NCBI RefSeq assembly: GCF_016464365.1
Contig: NZ_JADCUC010000004.1
Location: forward strand, 62,001 to 126,000
Direction of reading: 5' to 3'
Origin: Sandaracinobacteroides hominis
GTDB lineage: Bacteria > Pseudomonadota > Alphaproteobacteria > Sphingomonadales > Sphingomonadaceae
Length of the DNA: 64,000 nucleotides
The first letter of the stretch is position 1. Each line of letters begins with the position of its first letter. Shown piece after piece: positions 1-8,536 of this stretch. Below the pieces are notes generated by a model. It was given only the letters and a program-made list of their open reading frames with translations. It ran no database searches and had not been told where the DNA came from. A program made the translations under genes and the position numbers.

Positions 1-14
1 AACTTGGTCCTTCC

Positions 15-488
15 TCACTGCCGGATGTGCAAAACGCAGATCAGCGTGAACAGCCGTCGCGCGGTGTCAAAATCCATCTCCACCCGCCCGTCAAGCCGCT
101 CCATCAGCAGTTCCGCCGCCGAATTGTGAATCCCCCGCCGCGCCATGTCGATGGTTTCGATGGCGCTCGGCGCCGCATTGCGGATCGCCTTGTAGTAGCT
201 GTCGCAGATCGCGAAATACTCGCGCACCACCCGTCGGAACGGCCCCAGCCCCAGCAGTACCGAGCCGGTCGCGGCCCCGCCCTCTTCCGTCAGGTCCATT
301 GCCAGGCGGCCGTCCTCCACCCGCAGCACCAGCCGCCACGGCCCGTCGCCACGAACCTCCACCGGCCGAAAGACATTCCCTTCCAGCAGGTCAAATATCG
401 CAACCCGCCGTTCCTGCTCCACATCGGCATTGCGCCAGATGACAGTACGCTCATCCAGTTCAACTGCCACAATCCGATGATCCGCCAT
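15..488 (-). CDS. UPF0262 family protein
   Basis: The 157-residue product matches the alphaproteobacterial UPF0262 family in length and general character: it opens MADHRIVAVELDERTV, has an acidic middle and an alpha-helical C-terminal half with a conserved-looking YFAICDSYYKAIR segment near residue 92. The molecular function of the family is not known. There is no signal peptide or membrane segment, so the protein should be cytoplasmic. It is the last gene on the minus strand at the window edge and is separated from cysH by about 120 bases, so it probably has its own promoter. The family call is from memory of the sequence type. Confidence 0.8.
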   Translation of the reverse strand: MADHRIVAVELDERTVIWRNADVEQERRVAIFDLLEGNVFRPVEVRGDGPWRLVLRVEDGRLAMDLTEEGGAATGSVLLGLGPFRRVVREYFAICDSYYKAIRNAAPSAIETIDMARRGIHNSAAELLMERLDGRVEMDFDTARRLFTLICVLHIRQ

Positions 489-536
489 GCGCGAAACCCT
501 AAAGCCCCGCAGGACAATGGCAAGTGTGGCCTAAAG

Positions 537-599
537 CCTGTTCCAAACAGGCGGAATCGCCTGATCGGCCTGGAGCGGCCGATTTCATGCGATCAAATC
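537..599. repeat. Intergenic dyads between cysH and UPF0262
   Basis: The gap holds a short hairpin, CCTGTT-CCA-AACAGG (537-551), and an imperfect palindrome around GATTTCATGCGATCAAATC (581-599). The second lies just behind the cysH stop and upstream of UPF0262. Either could be a transcription end or a dispersed intergenic repeat; there is no T-tract, so neither is a convincing intrinsic terminator. Confidence 0.3.
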
Positions 600-609
600 G
601 AGGCTCGCT

Positions 610-1353
610 CTAAAATACCGGTTCGCTGTCATCCGAAGGCTTGTGGATCCCGCATTCCGATTTATCCCACCCCCGCCAGCGCCCGGCCCGCGGGTCCTCG
701 CCCGGCTGCACGCGCGAGGTGCAGGGCGAACAGCCGATCGAGGGATAGCCATCCGCCACCAGCGGATGCGGCGGCAGCTGCTGCGTCGCCGCATAGGCAT
801 TGATCCCGGCACCGGTCCAATCATGCAATGGGTTCAGCTTCAACCGCGCAGCATCCCGCTCAAACAGCGTCAAGGTCGCCCGCGCCTTGTTCTGATGGCT
901 CTTTCGTCCCGAAATCCACAGATCGAAATCCGCCAACCCGGCATCCAGCGGCTGCACCTTGCGGATGTCGCAGCATCCGTCCGGATCATAGCTCCAGCGC
1001 AGCCGCTTCGCATCCTTCGCGTCCAGCACCGCCTGCTCCGGCCGCAGCCAGCGCACATCCGTCAGCCCCAGATAGGCCGAAAGATCCTCGGCATAGCGCA
1101 GCGTCTCCGGAAACAGCCAGCCCGTCTCCACGAACAGCACCGGCGCATCCTTGCGGATCGCAGCCGCCATATGCAGCAGCACCGCCGAATCCGCCCCGAA
1201 CGAGGACACCAGCGCCACCCGCCCAAAGGCAGGCGAAGTCAGCACGTCCGCCAGCGCATCGGCCGCCCTGTCCGCATAGACAGAGTTGAGCTCAGCCACA
1301 TCCCCAAACGCCCAGCGGACGTCCGGCAGGGCGGGCTGTACCGCGGGTTTCAC
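610..1353 (-). CDS. cysH: Assimilatory APS/PAPS reductase CysH
   Basis: This 247-residue enzyme reduces activated sulfate to sulfite with thioredoxin or glutathione. The nucleotide-binding loop SSFGADSAV is at residues 50-58. The paired cysteines C127-C128 and the CSPC pair C208/C211 are the four ligands of the 4Fe-4S cluster typical of APS-reducing CysH; enterobacterial PAPS reductases lack them. The catalytic cysteine is C234 in ECGIH. APS is therefore the likelier substrate. The GTG start at 1353 was chosen because it overlaps the DUF934 stop by four bases (GTGA) and leaves a normal N-terminus; the longer open frame upstream is only overlap with DUF934. It is the last gene of the sulfur operon. 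Confidence 0.93.
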   Translation of the reverse strand: MKPAVQPALPDVRWAFGDVAELNSVYADRAADALADVLTSPAFGRVALVSSFGADSAVLLHMAAAIRKDAPVLFVETGWLFPETLRYAEDLSAYLGLTDVRWLRPEQAVLDAKDAKRLRWSYDPDGCCDIRKVQPLDAGLADFDLWISGRKSHQNKARATLTLFERDAARLKLNPLHDWTGAGINAYAATQQLPPHPLVADGYPSIGCSPCTSRVQPGEDPRAGRWRGWDKSECGIHKPSDDSEPVF

Positions 1354-1778
1354 TCGGCTGCCTTTCCGGCGGTGGGATGCCGCAACGCCCAGGCCGGAAC
1401 GCGCCCGTCGGCCGCCTTCTGATAAACCTCCGGAAAGCGCGCCAGGGCAGCCGCCGCCACCGCCGGATCGATCGGCCGCTCGCTGGCCACCGAACTGAAC
1501 CCGACCCGCTTCAGGAATACCAGCTGGTCCACCGTCAGGTCGCCGATCGCCCGGATATCGCCCGCAAAACCCATCTCCCGCAGGATGCGCGCCGAGGAAT
1601 AGGCCCGTCCATCCCGCCACTTCGGAAAGGCAAGGCCGATCACCCGATGATTGCCCAGCCCCTGATGGCTGCGCACATCCTCCTCGGGCGCCAGAACCAC
1701 GTCGGGCTCGGCATCTTCCACGGCCCGGCCATCGATCGCAAACAACTCAGCCAAAGGCCGACTCCCCATAGACCGCAT
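1350..1778 (-). CDS. DUF934 protein, sulfite-reduction accessory
   Basis: A 142-residue DUF934-family protein. These proteins are nearly always encoded beside the ferredoxin-type sulfite reductase and cysH, and are annotated as probably involved in sulfite reduction; their biochemical role is not established. The segment LAFPKWRDGRAYSSARILRE (residues about 49-68) is the most family-like part. It lies between cysI and cysH and overlaps both, so translation is probably coupled. An alternative ATG three codons downstream (1769) is equally possible. There is no signal peptide. Confidence 0.85.
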   Translation of the reverse strand: MRSMGSRPLAELFAIDGRAVEDAEPDVVLAPEEDVRSHQGLGNHRVIGLAFPKWRDGRAYSSARILREMGFAGDIRAIGDLTVDQLVFLKRVGFSSVASERPIDPAVAAAALARFPEVYQKAADGRVPAWALRHPTAGKAAE

Positions 1779-3393
1779 ATTTGAACGGAGCCGCTCCCAG
1801 CCGGCGATAGGTGTCCAGGAATCGCTCCCCGTCCTCCCGCTGCTCCAGATAGGCGTCGGTCAGCCTCTCCACGGCATTCACGATGCCCTCCTCGTCAAAA
1901 CCCGGCCCCAGAATCTGCGCCAGGCTGGTATCCTCCGCACCCGAACCACCCAGCAGCAGCTGGTAATTCTCCTTGCCCTTCCGGTCGACGCCCAGAATCC
2001 CGATGTGCCCGGCATGGTGATGCCCGCAGGCGTTGATGCAGCCCGAGATCTTGATCTTCAGCTCGCCCAGCTCGCTCTCCTTCGGCGCCAGCCGCTCGGC
2101 AATCTGCTGCGCCACCGGGATCGAGCGCGCATTCGCCAGCGCGCAATAATCCAGCCCCGGGCAGGCGATGATGTCGGTCGCCAGATCCAGATTGGCGTCC
2201 GCCAGCCCGATCTCCTTCAGCGTCGCATACACGGCTTCCAGATCACTCGCCTTCACGTGCGGCAGCACCAGGTTCTGCGCATGCGTCACCCGCACCTCAT
2301 CGAAACTGAACCGCTCGGCCAAGGCCGCAATCGCCTCGATCTGCTCGGCCGAGGCATCCCCCGGTATCTGCCCCACGGGCTTCAGCGAGATATTGACGAT
2401 CCGGTAACCGGGCACCTTGTGCGCCGCCACCTGCCGCTTCACCCAGCGCGCAAACGGCCCCGCCTTCAGGGCGGCCGGCGGCAGTTCATCTGCCAGCTTC
2501 TCGAAATCCGGTTCCCCAAAGAACCCGCGGATCCGCTCCAGCTCCGCCGCCGGGGCATCGATCCCCAGCGTCAGCACATGCAGATGCTCTTCCTCCACCT
2601 GCCGCGTGAACTCGGCCGCGCCCAGCTCGCTCACCAGGATCTTGATCCGCGCCTTGTAGATATTATCCCGCCGCCCATAGCGGTTATAAACCCGCAGGAT
2701 CGCCTCGCAGTAACTCAGGAACTCGGCAACCGGCAGGAACTCGCGGATCAGCGGCGCAATGATCGGCGTCCGCCCCATGCCGCCGCCCACATAGACAGCA
2801 AAGCCCAGCTCGCCATCCTTGCGCACCAGCTGCAGGCCGATATCGTGCAGCTTCATCGCCGCCCGATCTTCCTCGGCGCCGATCACCGCGATCTTGAACT
2901 TGCGCGGCAGATAGCTGAACTCCGGGTGGAAGCTCGACCATTGCCGCAGCAGCTCCGCCCATACGCGCGGATCGTCCACCTCATCGGCGGCAGCGCCTGC
3001 ATACTGGTCGGAAGAAATATTGCGGATGCAGTTCCCCGAAGTCTGGATGGCATGCATTTCCACCGTCGCCAGCTCGGCCAGAATGTCGGGCGCCTCTTCC
3101 AGCCGGATCCAGTTGTACTGGATATTCTGCCGCGTCGTGAAATGCCCGTAGCCCCGGTCATATTTCCGCGCGATATGCCCCAACATCCGCATCTGCGCCG
3201 AGGAAAGCGTCCCATAGGGAATGGCCACCCGCAGCATATAGGCGTGCAGCTGAAGATAGAGCCCGTTCTTCAGCCGCAGCGGCTTGAAATGATCCTCGTC
3301 GATCACCCCCGAAATCCGCCGCTCCACCTGGTCGCGGAATTCCGCCACCCGCGCATCCACCAGCGCCTGGTCGATCTCGTCATAGCGATACAT
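1747..3393 (-). CDS. cysI: Ferredoxin-type nitrite/sulfite reductase (siroheme)
   Basis: This 548-residue protein is a siroheme/4Fe-4S reductase that would reduce sulfite to sulfide with six electrons. Two ferrodoxin-like and siroheme half-domain repeats are visible: the first around TTRQNIQYNWIRLEE, the second ending in the cluster ligands CPGLDYC (near residue 420) and CINACGHHHAGHIG (near residue 465). The ATG at 3393 was preferred to one three codons earlier because it overlaps the DUF2849 stop as TGATG and gives the usual MYRYDE start of alphaproteobacterial members. The neighbouring cobA would supply siroheme precursor and cysH the sulfite. A nitrite-reducing role is possible in principle, but the operon context favours sulfite. 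Confidence 0.93.
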   Translation of the reverse strand: MYRYDEIDQALVDARVAEFRDQVERRISGVIDEDHFKPLRLKNGLYLQLHAYMLRVAIPYGTLSSAQMRMLGHIARKYDRGYGHFTTRQNIQYNWIRLEEAPDILAELATVEMHAIQTSGNCIRNISSDQYAGAAADEVDDPRVWAELLRQWSSFHPEFSYLPRKFKIAVIGAEEDRAAMKLHDIGLQLVRKDGELGFAVYVGGGMGRTPIIAPLIREFLPVAEFLSYCEAILRVYNRYGRRDNIYKARIKILVSELGAAEFTRQVEEEHLHVLTLGIDAPAAELERIRGFFGEPDFEKLADELPPAALKAGPFARWVKRQVAAHKVPGYRIVNISLKPVGQIPGDASAEQIEAIAALAERFSFDEVRVTHAQNLVLPHVKASDLEAVYATLKEIGLADANLDLATDIIACPGLDYCALANARSIPVAQQIAERLAPKESELGELKIKISGCINACGHHHAGHIGILGVDRKGKENYQLLLGGSGAEDTSLAQILGPGFDEEGIVNAVERLTDAYLEQREDGERFLDTYRRLGAAPFKYAVYGESAFG

Positions 3394-3674
3394 CAGCGCC
3401 ACTCCTCGCCGGCCAGAGCCAGATCGGCGCGCACCGTCGGCCCATAGGCCCGAATCCGCTCCCGCGCCTTCACCGGCCGCCAGCGACCGTCCACTTCATC
3501 CGCATCGATCAGCGCCAGGTCGCTCACCCGTTCCCCCACAGCCTCGCGCGCCAAAATCTCCGCGCCATCCGAATCCACGGCCACCGCCTCGCGGATCGAG
3601 GTGCTCCACCCCGAACCGTTCCACCACAGCACGTCGCCGCGCAGAAGCTCGTTGCCCGTCAACAATTTCACCAT
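3393..3674 (-). CDS. DUF2849 protein
   Basis: A 93-residue DUF2849 protein encoded between cobA and cysI. The family is small, cytoplasmic and recurrently embedded in alphaproteobacterial sulfur-assimilation operons; a direct function is unknown. The N-terminal part (LTGNELLRGDVLWWNGSGWS) and the later YGPTVRADL stretch look family-like. Its start overlaps the end of cobA by seven bases and its stop overlaps the cysI ATG by one base, consistent with translational coupling. A chaperone or electron-transfer accessory role for the reductase is only a guess from context. Confidence 0.8.
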   Translation of the reverse strand: MVKLLTGNELLRGDVLWWNGSGWSTSIREAVAVDSDGAEILAREAVGERVSDLALIDADEVDGRWRPVKARERIRAYGPTVRADLALAGEEWR

Positions 3675-4447
3675 TGACCGATTTCCTGAAAAACCTGCGC
3701 GGCCTGGCCGGCGATGATATCCTCGGCCTCGGCGAGCCCGGCCACCCGGCCAACCACCAGTACGGCGGGGCTGCGCACCTGTTCGCGCGCCACCACTTCA
3801 CCCAGGCCCGCCAGCAAGGTGCGGATCGCCCGGGCACCCGGCAGCGTCCCGCGCTCCAGCACGGCCACCGGCATGTCCGGCGAAACCCCGTCGCTCATCA
3901 GCTTCTCGGCAATCGGCCCGGCAGTCGTCACGCCCATGTATACCACCAGCGTCCGTCCCGGCCCGGCCAGCCCGCGCCAGTCCTGCTCCTTCAGCCCCTG
4001 GCAGGTCCCCGCCACAAAACTCACCGCACTTGCCAGCGCCCGATGCGTCAGCGGCAGCCCGGCTTCCGCCGCGCAGCCCAGCGCCGCCGAAATGCCCGGC
4101 ACCACCTCGCAGCCGATCCCGGCCGCGCGCGCCGCCTCCAGCTCCTCGCCGCCACGCCCGAACACGAACGGATCGCCGCCCTTCAGCCGCACCACTTTCA
4201 GGCCCGCGCGCACCTTGCGCACCAGCAAGGCATTGATTTCCTGCTGCGGCACGGAATGCCGGTCGCGCCGCTTCTCCACGGAAATCAGCTCCGCCTCGGC
4301 CCGCGCCATCGCCAGCACGCCGTCGCCCACCAGCCCGTCATGCACCAGCACATCGGCCTCGCCGATCAGCCGCGCCGCCTTCAGCGTCAGCAGGTCGGGG
4401 TCACCCGGCCCCGCGCCAACCAGCCACAATTTCCCGATCTTTTCCAT
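3668..4447 (-). CDS. cobA: Uroporphyrinogen-III C-methyltransferase
   Basis: This 259-residue SAM-dependent methyltransferase makes precorrin-2, the first committed intermediate to siroheme and cobalamin. Family motifs are LVGAGPGDPDLLTLKA near the N-terminus, LKGGDPFVFGRGGEE near residue 95 and VVPGISAA near residue 120. It is the single-domain form, lacking the dehydrogenase/ferrochelatase half of CysG, so those steps must be encoded elsewhere. The ATG at 4447 places the SAM-binding loop at the usual distance from the N-terminus; an upstream arginine-rich extension is unlikely. As first gene of the sulfur operon it probably supplies siroheme to CysI. The promoter should lie in the 135-base divergent gap shared with mrcA. 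Confidence 0.92.
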   Translation of the reverse strand: MEKIGKLWLVGAGPGDPDLLTLKAARLIGEADVLVHDGLVGDGVLAMARAEAELISVEKRRDRHSVPQQEINALLVRKVRAGLKVVRLKGGDPFVFGRGGEELEAARAAGIGCEVVPGISAALGCAAEAGLPLTHRALASAVSFVAGTCQGLKEQDWRGLAGPGRTLVVYMGVTTAGPIAEKLMSDGVSPDMPVAVLERGTLPGARAIRTLLAGLGEVVAREQVRSPAVLVVGRVAGLAEAEDIIAGQAAQVFQEIGQW

Positions 4448-4582
4448 GCCGCGGCACATGCGCCTCCTGCGCCGCACCTGCCAGCAGCGAAAACTTGGGG
4501 GCGGAAAACCGCCGCTATCCCCCAGCTCGCTTCACCGAAAAGTCGCTGTCCCAACCGGAAACGCCGCGCTAAAGCGGCTGCG

Positions 4583-7081
4583 ATGGACGTCGCCACACCG
4601 GAAGCCGAACGAACCCAGCCGCAGTTCCTCGCGAAACTCCGCGAGCTCTACGCGCGCATCCCGCGCCGCGTCCGGATCCTCGCCGGCGCCGCCGTGGCGC
4701 TCGGCCTTGTCGGCTTGTTCCTGCTCTGGCTGCTCGTCGGCCGCGGCCTCCCGGATGCCGCCAGCCTCGCAAACTACCAGCCGCCCCTCCCCACCACGCT
4801 GCGCTCGTCCGACGGCACGCCCTTCCACACCTTCGCCCGGGAACGCCGCATCTATCTGCCCTATTCGGAAATCCCGCCGGTCGTCGTGCAGGCCGTCACC
4901 TCGGCAGAAGACAAGACCTTCTTCCAGCATGGCGGTCTCGACTACGCCGGCATTGCCACCGCCGTCTGGACCAACCTCAAGTCGCTCGGCTCCGACAAGC
5001 GCCCGGTCGGCGCCTCCACCATCACCCAGCAGGTGGCGAAGAACCTTCTCCTCACCAACGAGGTCACCATCGGCCGCAAGCTGCGCGAAGCGATCCTCGC
5101 CCGCCGCATTGAGGAACAGTTCACCAAGGAGCAGATCCTCGAACTCTACCTCAACGAGGTATTCCTCGGCCGCAACGCCTACGGGATAGAGGCCGCCTCC
5201 CAGGCCTGGTTCGGCAAGCCCGCCTCCGAGCTCCGCCCCGAGGAAGCCGCCTTCCTCGCCGGCCTGCTGAAGGCGCCCTCCTCCTTCAATCCGGCCACCA
5301 ACTATGCCCGCTCGCTCGAACGGCGCAACTATGTGCTGGGCGAAATGGGCAAGAACGGCTTCCTCACGCCCGAACAGTCGCGCGCGCTGCAGGCAAGCCC
5401 CATCGTCACCAGCCGCTCCGGCGTCGCCGCCCGCCAGGCCACCACCGGCGGCTATTTCATCGAAGAAGTCCGCCGCGAGCTGATCGACAAGTTCGGCGAA
5501 GACGCGAAGGCCGGCCCCAACAGCGTCTATGCCGGCGGCCTCTGGGTCCGCACCACCATCGATCCGGTCATCCAGGCCGCCGCCGAAAAGGCGCTGCGCA
5601 ACGGTCTCGTCCGCTACGACAGCGGCCGCGCCTGGCGCGGCCCCGTCACCACGATCGACGCTGGCGACGGCTGGGAATCCCGCCTGCGCGCCGCCAATGT
5701 CGGCGTCGGCTACCCCGAATGGCGCGCCGCCGTCGTCCTCGGCTCGCCGGCGGGCGGCCTCCGCCTCGGCTTCACCGACGGCACCACCGGCTTCATGTAC
5801 AACGGCGACGCCACCCGCCAGCGCAACGGCGTCGCCGCCTGGCAGCAGCTGAAGGTGGGCGACGTCATCCCCGTCGCGAAGATCTCCGGCAGCAACTACG
5901 GCCTGCGCCAGATTCCCGAAGTCTCCGGCGCCCTCGTCGTCCAGGAACCGCAAACCGGTCGCGTCCTCGCCATGGTCGGCGGCTTCGACGTCCGCGGCTC
6001 CAGCTTCAACCGCGCCACCCAGGCCCAGCGCCAGCCCGGCTCCAGCTTCAAGCCCTTCGTCTATGCCGCCGGCCTCGACAACGGCATGACCCCCGCGTCG
6101 ATCGTCGCCGACGCCCCCTATTGCGTCTACCAGTCGCGCAGCCTCGGCACGAAATGCTTCCGCAACTTCGGCGGCGGCTATGCCGGCGCGCAGACCATGC
6201 GCTGGGGTCTCGAACAGTCGCGCAACCTGATGACCATCCGCATCGCCTACAACAGTGGCATGGACAATGTGGTGAAGCTCGCCAAGGACCTCGGCATCGG
6301 CGACTACCAGCCGGTCCTCGCCATAGCGCTCGGCGCCGGCGAAACCACGCCGATGCGGCTGGTCAACGCCTATTCCATCCTGCTCAACAACGGCCGCGCC
6401 GTCGAGCCGATCCTCTTCGACCTCGTGCAGGACCGCAACGGCAAGACGCTCTATCGCGCCGACCCGCGCCCCTGTGAAGGCTGCAACAGTGCCACATGGC
6501 AGGGCCAGCGCATGCCCCGCCCGGCCGACACGCGCCGGCAGGTGATGGACGCCCGCACCGCCTATCAGGTCACCCACATGATGGAGGGCGTCATCCAGCG
6601 CGGCACCGCCGTCACCCTGCGCTCGCTCGGCGTCCCCATCGCCGGGAAAACCGGCACCACCACCGGCCCCAAGGACGTCTGGTTCGTCGGCGGCACCCCC
6701 AATTTCGTCGCCGGCCTCTACATCGGCCACGACAAGCCGCGTAACCTTGGCGGCCTGCAGGGCGGCACCTTCGCCGCCCCCATCTGGAAGCAGTTCTATA
6801 CCGAAGCGTTCAAGGACAACCCGCAGGAACCCGACCCCTTCCTCGCCCCGGCCGGCATCCGCATGGTCCGCATAGACCGCCGCTCCGGCCGCCGCGTCTA
6901 CGGTACCTGGCCGGGTACAGACCCCAAGGCCGGCGTCATCTGGGAAGCCTTCAAGCCAGAAAGCGAACCGCGCCGCATCTACCGCACGGCAGAGGACCTG
7001 AAGGCCCTGCAACCGGCCCAGCCAAAGGCCCGCGTCAAATCCGACAGCGACTTCCTGAGACAACAAGGCGGCATCTACTAA
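4583..7081 (+). CDS. mrcA: Class A penicillin-binding protein PBP1A
   Basis: An 832-residue bifunctional peptidoglycan synthase. A single membrane anchor spans about residues 31-53. The glycosyltransferase domain follows, with the catalytic glutamate E109 in SAEDKTFFQHGG, and EQILELYLNEVFLGRNAYG further on. The transpeptidase domain carries SxxK at S487-K490, SxN at S546-N548 and KTGT at 689-692, so both activities look intact. A long insert between the two domains is typical of proteobacterial PBP1A. The ATG at 4583 gives a short basic cytoplasmic tail before the anchor; the open frame runs much further upstream but is noncoding there. A palindrome follows the stop codon. Confidence 0.95.
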   Translation: MDVATPEAERTQPQFLAKLRELYARIPRRVRILAGAAVALGLVGLFLLWLLVGRGLPDAASLANYQPPLPTTLRSSDGTPFHTFARERRIYLPYSEIPPVVVQAVTSAEDKTFFQHGGLDYAGIATAVWTNLKSLGSDKRPVGASTITQQVAKNLLLTNEVTIGRKLREAILARRIEEQFTKEQILELYLNEVFLGRNAYGIEAASQAWFGKPASELRPEEAAFLAGLLKAPSSFNPATNYARSLERRNYVLGEMGKNGFLTPEQSRALQASPIVTSRSGVAARQATTGGYFIEEVRRELIDKFGEDAKAGPNSVYAGGLWVRTTIDPVIQAAAEKALRNGLVRYDSGRAWRGPVTTIDAGDGWESRLRAANVGVGYPEWRAAVVLGSPAGGLRLGFTDGTTGFMYNGDATRQRNGVAAWQQLKVGDVIPVAKISGSNYGLRQIPEVSGALVVQEPQTGRVLAMVGGFDVRGSSFNRATQAQRQPGSSFKPFVYAAGLDNGMTPASIVADAPYCVYQSRSLGTKCFRNFGGGYAGAQTMRWGLEQSRNLMTIRIAYNSGMDNVVKLAKDLGIGDYQPVLAIALGAGETTPMRLVNAYSILLNNGRAVEPILFDLVQDRNGKTLYRADPRPCEGCNSATWQGQRMPRPADTRRQVMDARTAYQVTHMMEGVIQRGTAVTLRSLGVPIAGKTGTTTGPKDVWFVGGTPNFVAGLYIGHDKPRNLGGLQGGTFAAPIWKQFYTEAFKDNPQEPDPFLAPAGIRMVRIDRRSGRRVYGTWPGTDPKAGVIWEAFKPESEPRRIYRTAEDLKALQPAQPKARVKSDSDFLRQQGGIY

Positions 7082-7084
7082 AAA

Positions 7085-7106
7085 CCCCTCCCCTGCAGGG
7101 GAGGGG
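7085..7106. repeat. Perfect 22-bp GC palindrome behind mrcA
   Basis: Four bases after the mrcA stop lies a perfect palindrome: CCCCTCCCC, TGCA, GGGGAGGGG. A further GC-rich tail (GGCAGGGGTGGGGG) follows. It would form a strong hairpin but has no T-tract, so it may slow RNA decay or act as a rho-assisted end rather than as an intrinsic terminator. Similar 'CCTCCCC..GGGGAGG' intergenic units are common in many proteobacterial genomes. Confidence 0.55.
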
Positions 7107-7147
7107 CAGGGGTGGGGGCGCCCCGCACATACCAACGGAACGAAAAA

Positions 7148-8521
7148 ATGCACCCAAACCCCGAAGCTAACCCTAACGACCGCGCCTTCCTCGGCCACCC
7201 CAAGGGCCTCGGCTACCTGTCCTTCTCCGAAGCGTTCGAGCGCTTCTCCTACTACGGGATGCAGGCGCTCCTCGTCCTCTACATGGTCAACTACCTGCTC
7301 CTCCCGGGCAATGTGGAGCAGGTCTGGCTGTTCAAGCCGCTGCAGTCCTTCTTCGGCCTGCAGGGCCAGCCGCTCGCCAGCGCCATCTTCGGCACCTACG
7401 CCTCGCTCGTCTACCTCACCCCCATCGCTGGCGGCTTCATTGCCGACCGCTTCCTCGGCAAGCGCCGCACCGTCCTGCTCGGCGCCATCACCATGGCCTT
7501 CGGCCACTTCCTGATGGCCTTCGAGCCCGCCTTCCTGTTCGCGCTTCTCTGCCTGATCATCGGCACCGGCCTCTTCAAGGGCAACATCGCCAGTCAGGTC
7601 GGCAGCCTCTACGGTCCGGAAGACAACCGCCGCGCTGACGCCTTCCAGATCTTCTATCTCGGCATCAACGCCGGCGTCATCGCCGCCCCGCTGATCGTCG
7701 GCACGCTGGGGGAAAAGGTGGGCTGGCACTGGGGCTTCGGCGCCGCCGGCGTCGGCATGCTCATCGGCCTCGCCATCTACATCAGCGGCACCCGCCACCT
7801 CCCCAACGATCCGCCCATCCGCAAGTCCGCCGATGCACCGGCCCGCCCGCCCCTCACCCGCCAGGAGTGGATCGCCACCCTTTCCCTTCTCGCCCTCATC
7901 CCGGTGATGGCCATGGCGATCATCCCCAACCAGCAGATCTTCAACGCCTATCTGGTCTGGGGCGACCGCAACTTCGATCTCATGTTTCTGGGCACCCGCC
8001 TCCCCACCACCTGGCTGATCACACTCGATGCCATCGTCAGCGTCTCCTTCCTCGCCCTCGTCGCCCTCTTCTGGCGCTGGTGGGGCAAAACCCGCACGGA
8101 GCCCGACGAGCTGCAGAAGATCCTCATCGGCTCAGCCTTCACCACGGCGGGGATGTTCTGCCTTGTGATGGCCGCGATCACCCAACCCGAAGGCGGCAAG
8201 ATCGGTCTCGCCTGGCCGGTCGCCTTCCATGTGCTGAACTCGATCGGCTTCGCGCACATGCTGCCGATCAGCCTCGCCCTCTTCGCGCGCATGGCGCCGC
8301 CCGCCATCAACGCCACCGTCATCGGCCTCTACTATCTCGCCTTTTTCGCCGGCAACGCCATGGTCGGCTGGATCGGCGGCAAGCTCGACAGCATGGTGCC
8401 AACGCATTTCTGGCTCCTGCACGCGGCCTTCGCCGCCGGTGCCGGCCTCATCTTCCTCCTCTTCCGGCTCACGGTCTGGCGGCCAAAGGCTGTGGCCCCT
8501 TCCCTTTCGCCCACCGGCTGA
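7148..8521 (+). CDS. POT-family proton-dependent peptide transporter
   Basis: A 457-residue inner-membrane protein of the POT/PTR group of the major facilitator superfamily, which imports di- and tripeptides with protons. The N-terminal ExxER signature is clear (EAFERFSYYG, residues 25-34), as is the second POT motif region GGFIADRFLGKRRTVLLG. About 12 to 14 hydrophobic segments can be counted. The ATG at 7148 was preferred to a GTG 36 bases upstream, because the upstream part falls in the GC-rich repeat and adds no conserved residues. It is inserted between mrcA and prfB, which are often direct neighbours in related bacteria. Substrate specificity cannot be read from the sequence. Confidence 0.9.
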   Translation: MHPNPEANPNDRAFLGHPKGLGYLSFSEAFERFSYYGMQALLVLYMVNYLLLPGNVEQVWLFKPLQSFFGLQGQPLASAIFGTYASLVYLTPIAGGFIADRFLGKRRTVLLGAITMAFGHFLMAFEPAFLFALLCLIIGTGLFKGNIASQVGSLYGPEDNRRADAFQIFYLGINAGVIAAPLIVGTLGEKVGWHWGFGAAGVGMLIGLAIYISGTRHLPNDPPIRKSADAPARPPLTRQEWIATLSLLALIPVMAMAIIPNQQIFNAYLVWGDRNFDLMFLGTRLPTTWLITLDAIVSVSFLALVALFWRWWGKTRTEPDELQKILIGSAFTTAGMFCLVMAAITQPEGGKIGLAWPVAFHVLNSIGFAHMLPISLALFARMAPPAINATVIGLYYLAFFAGNAMVGWIGGKLDSMVPTHFWLLHAAFAAGAGLIFLLFRLTVWRPKAVAPSLSPTG

Positions 8522-8536
8522 CTACATCGCCCTCCC

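Noticed and set aside
4532-7798. A 1088-codon minus-strand open frame opposite mrcA and the POT gene
   Set aside because: It is the antisense shadow of C-ending codons in mrcA; its product is a low-complexity Gly/Ala/Glu/Val-rich sequence without a domain.
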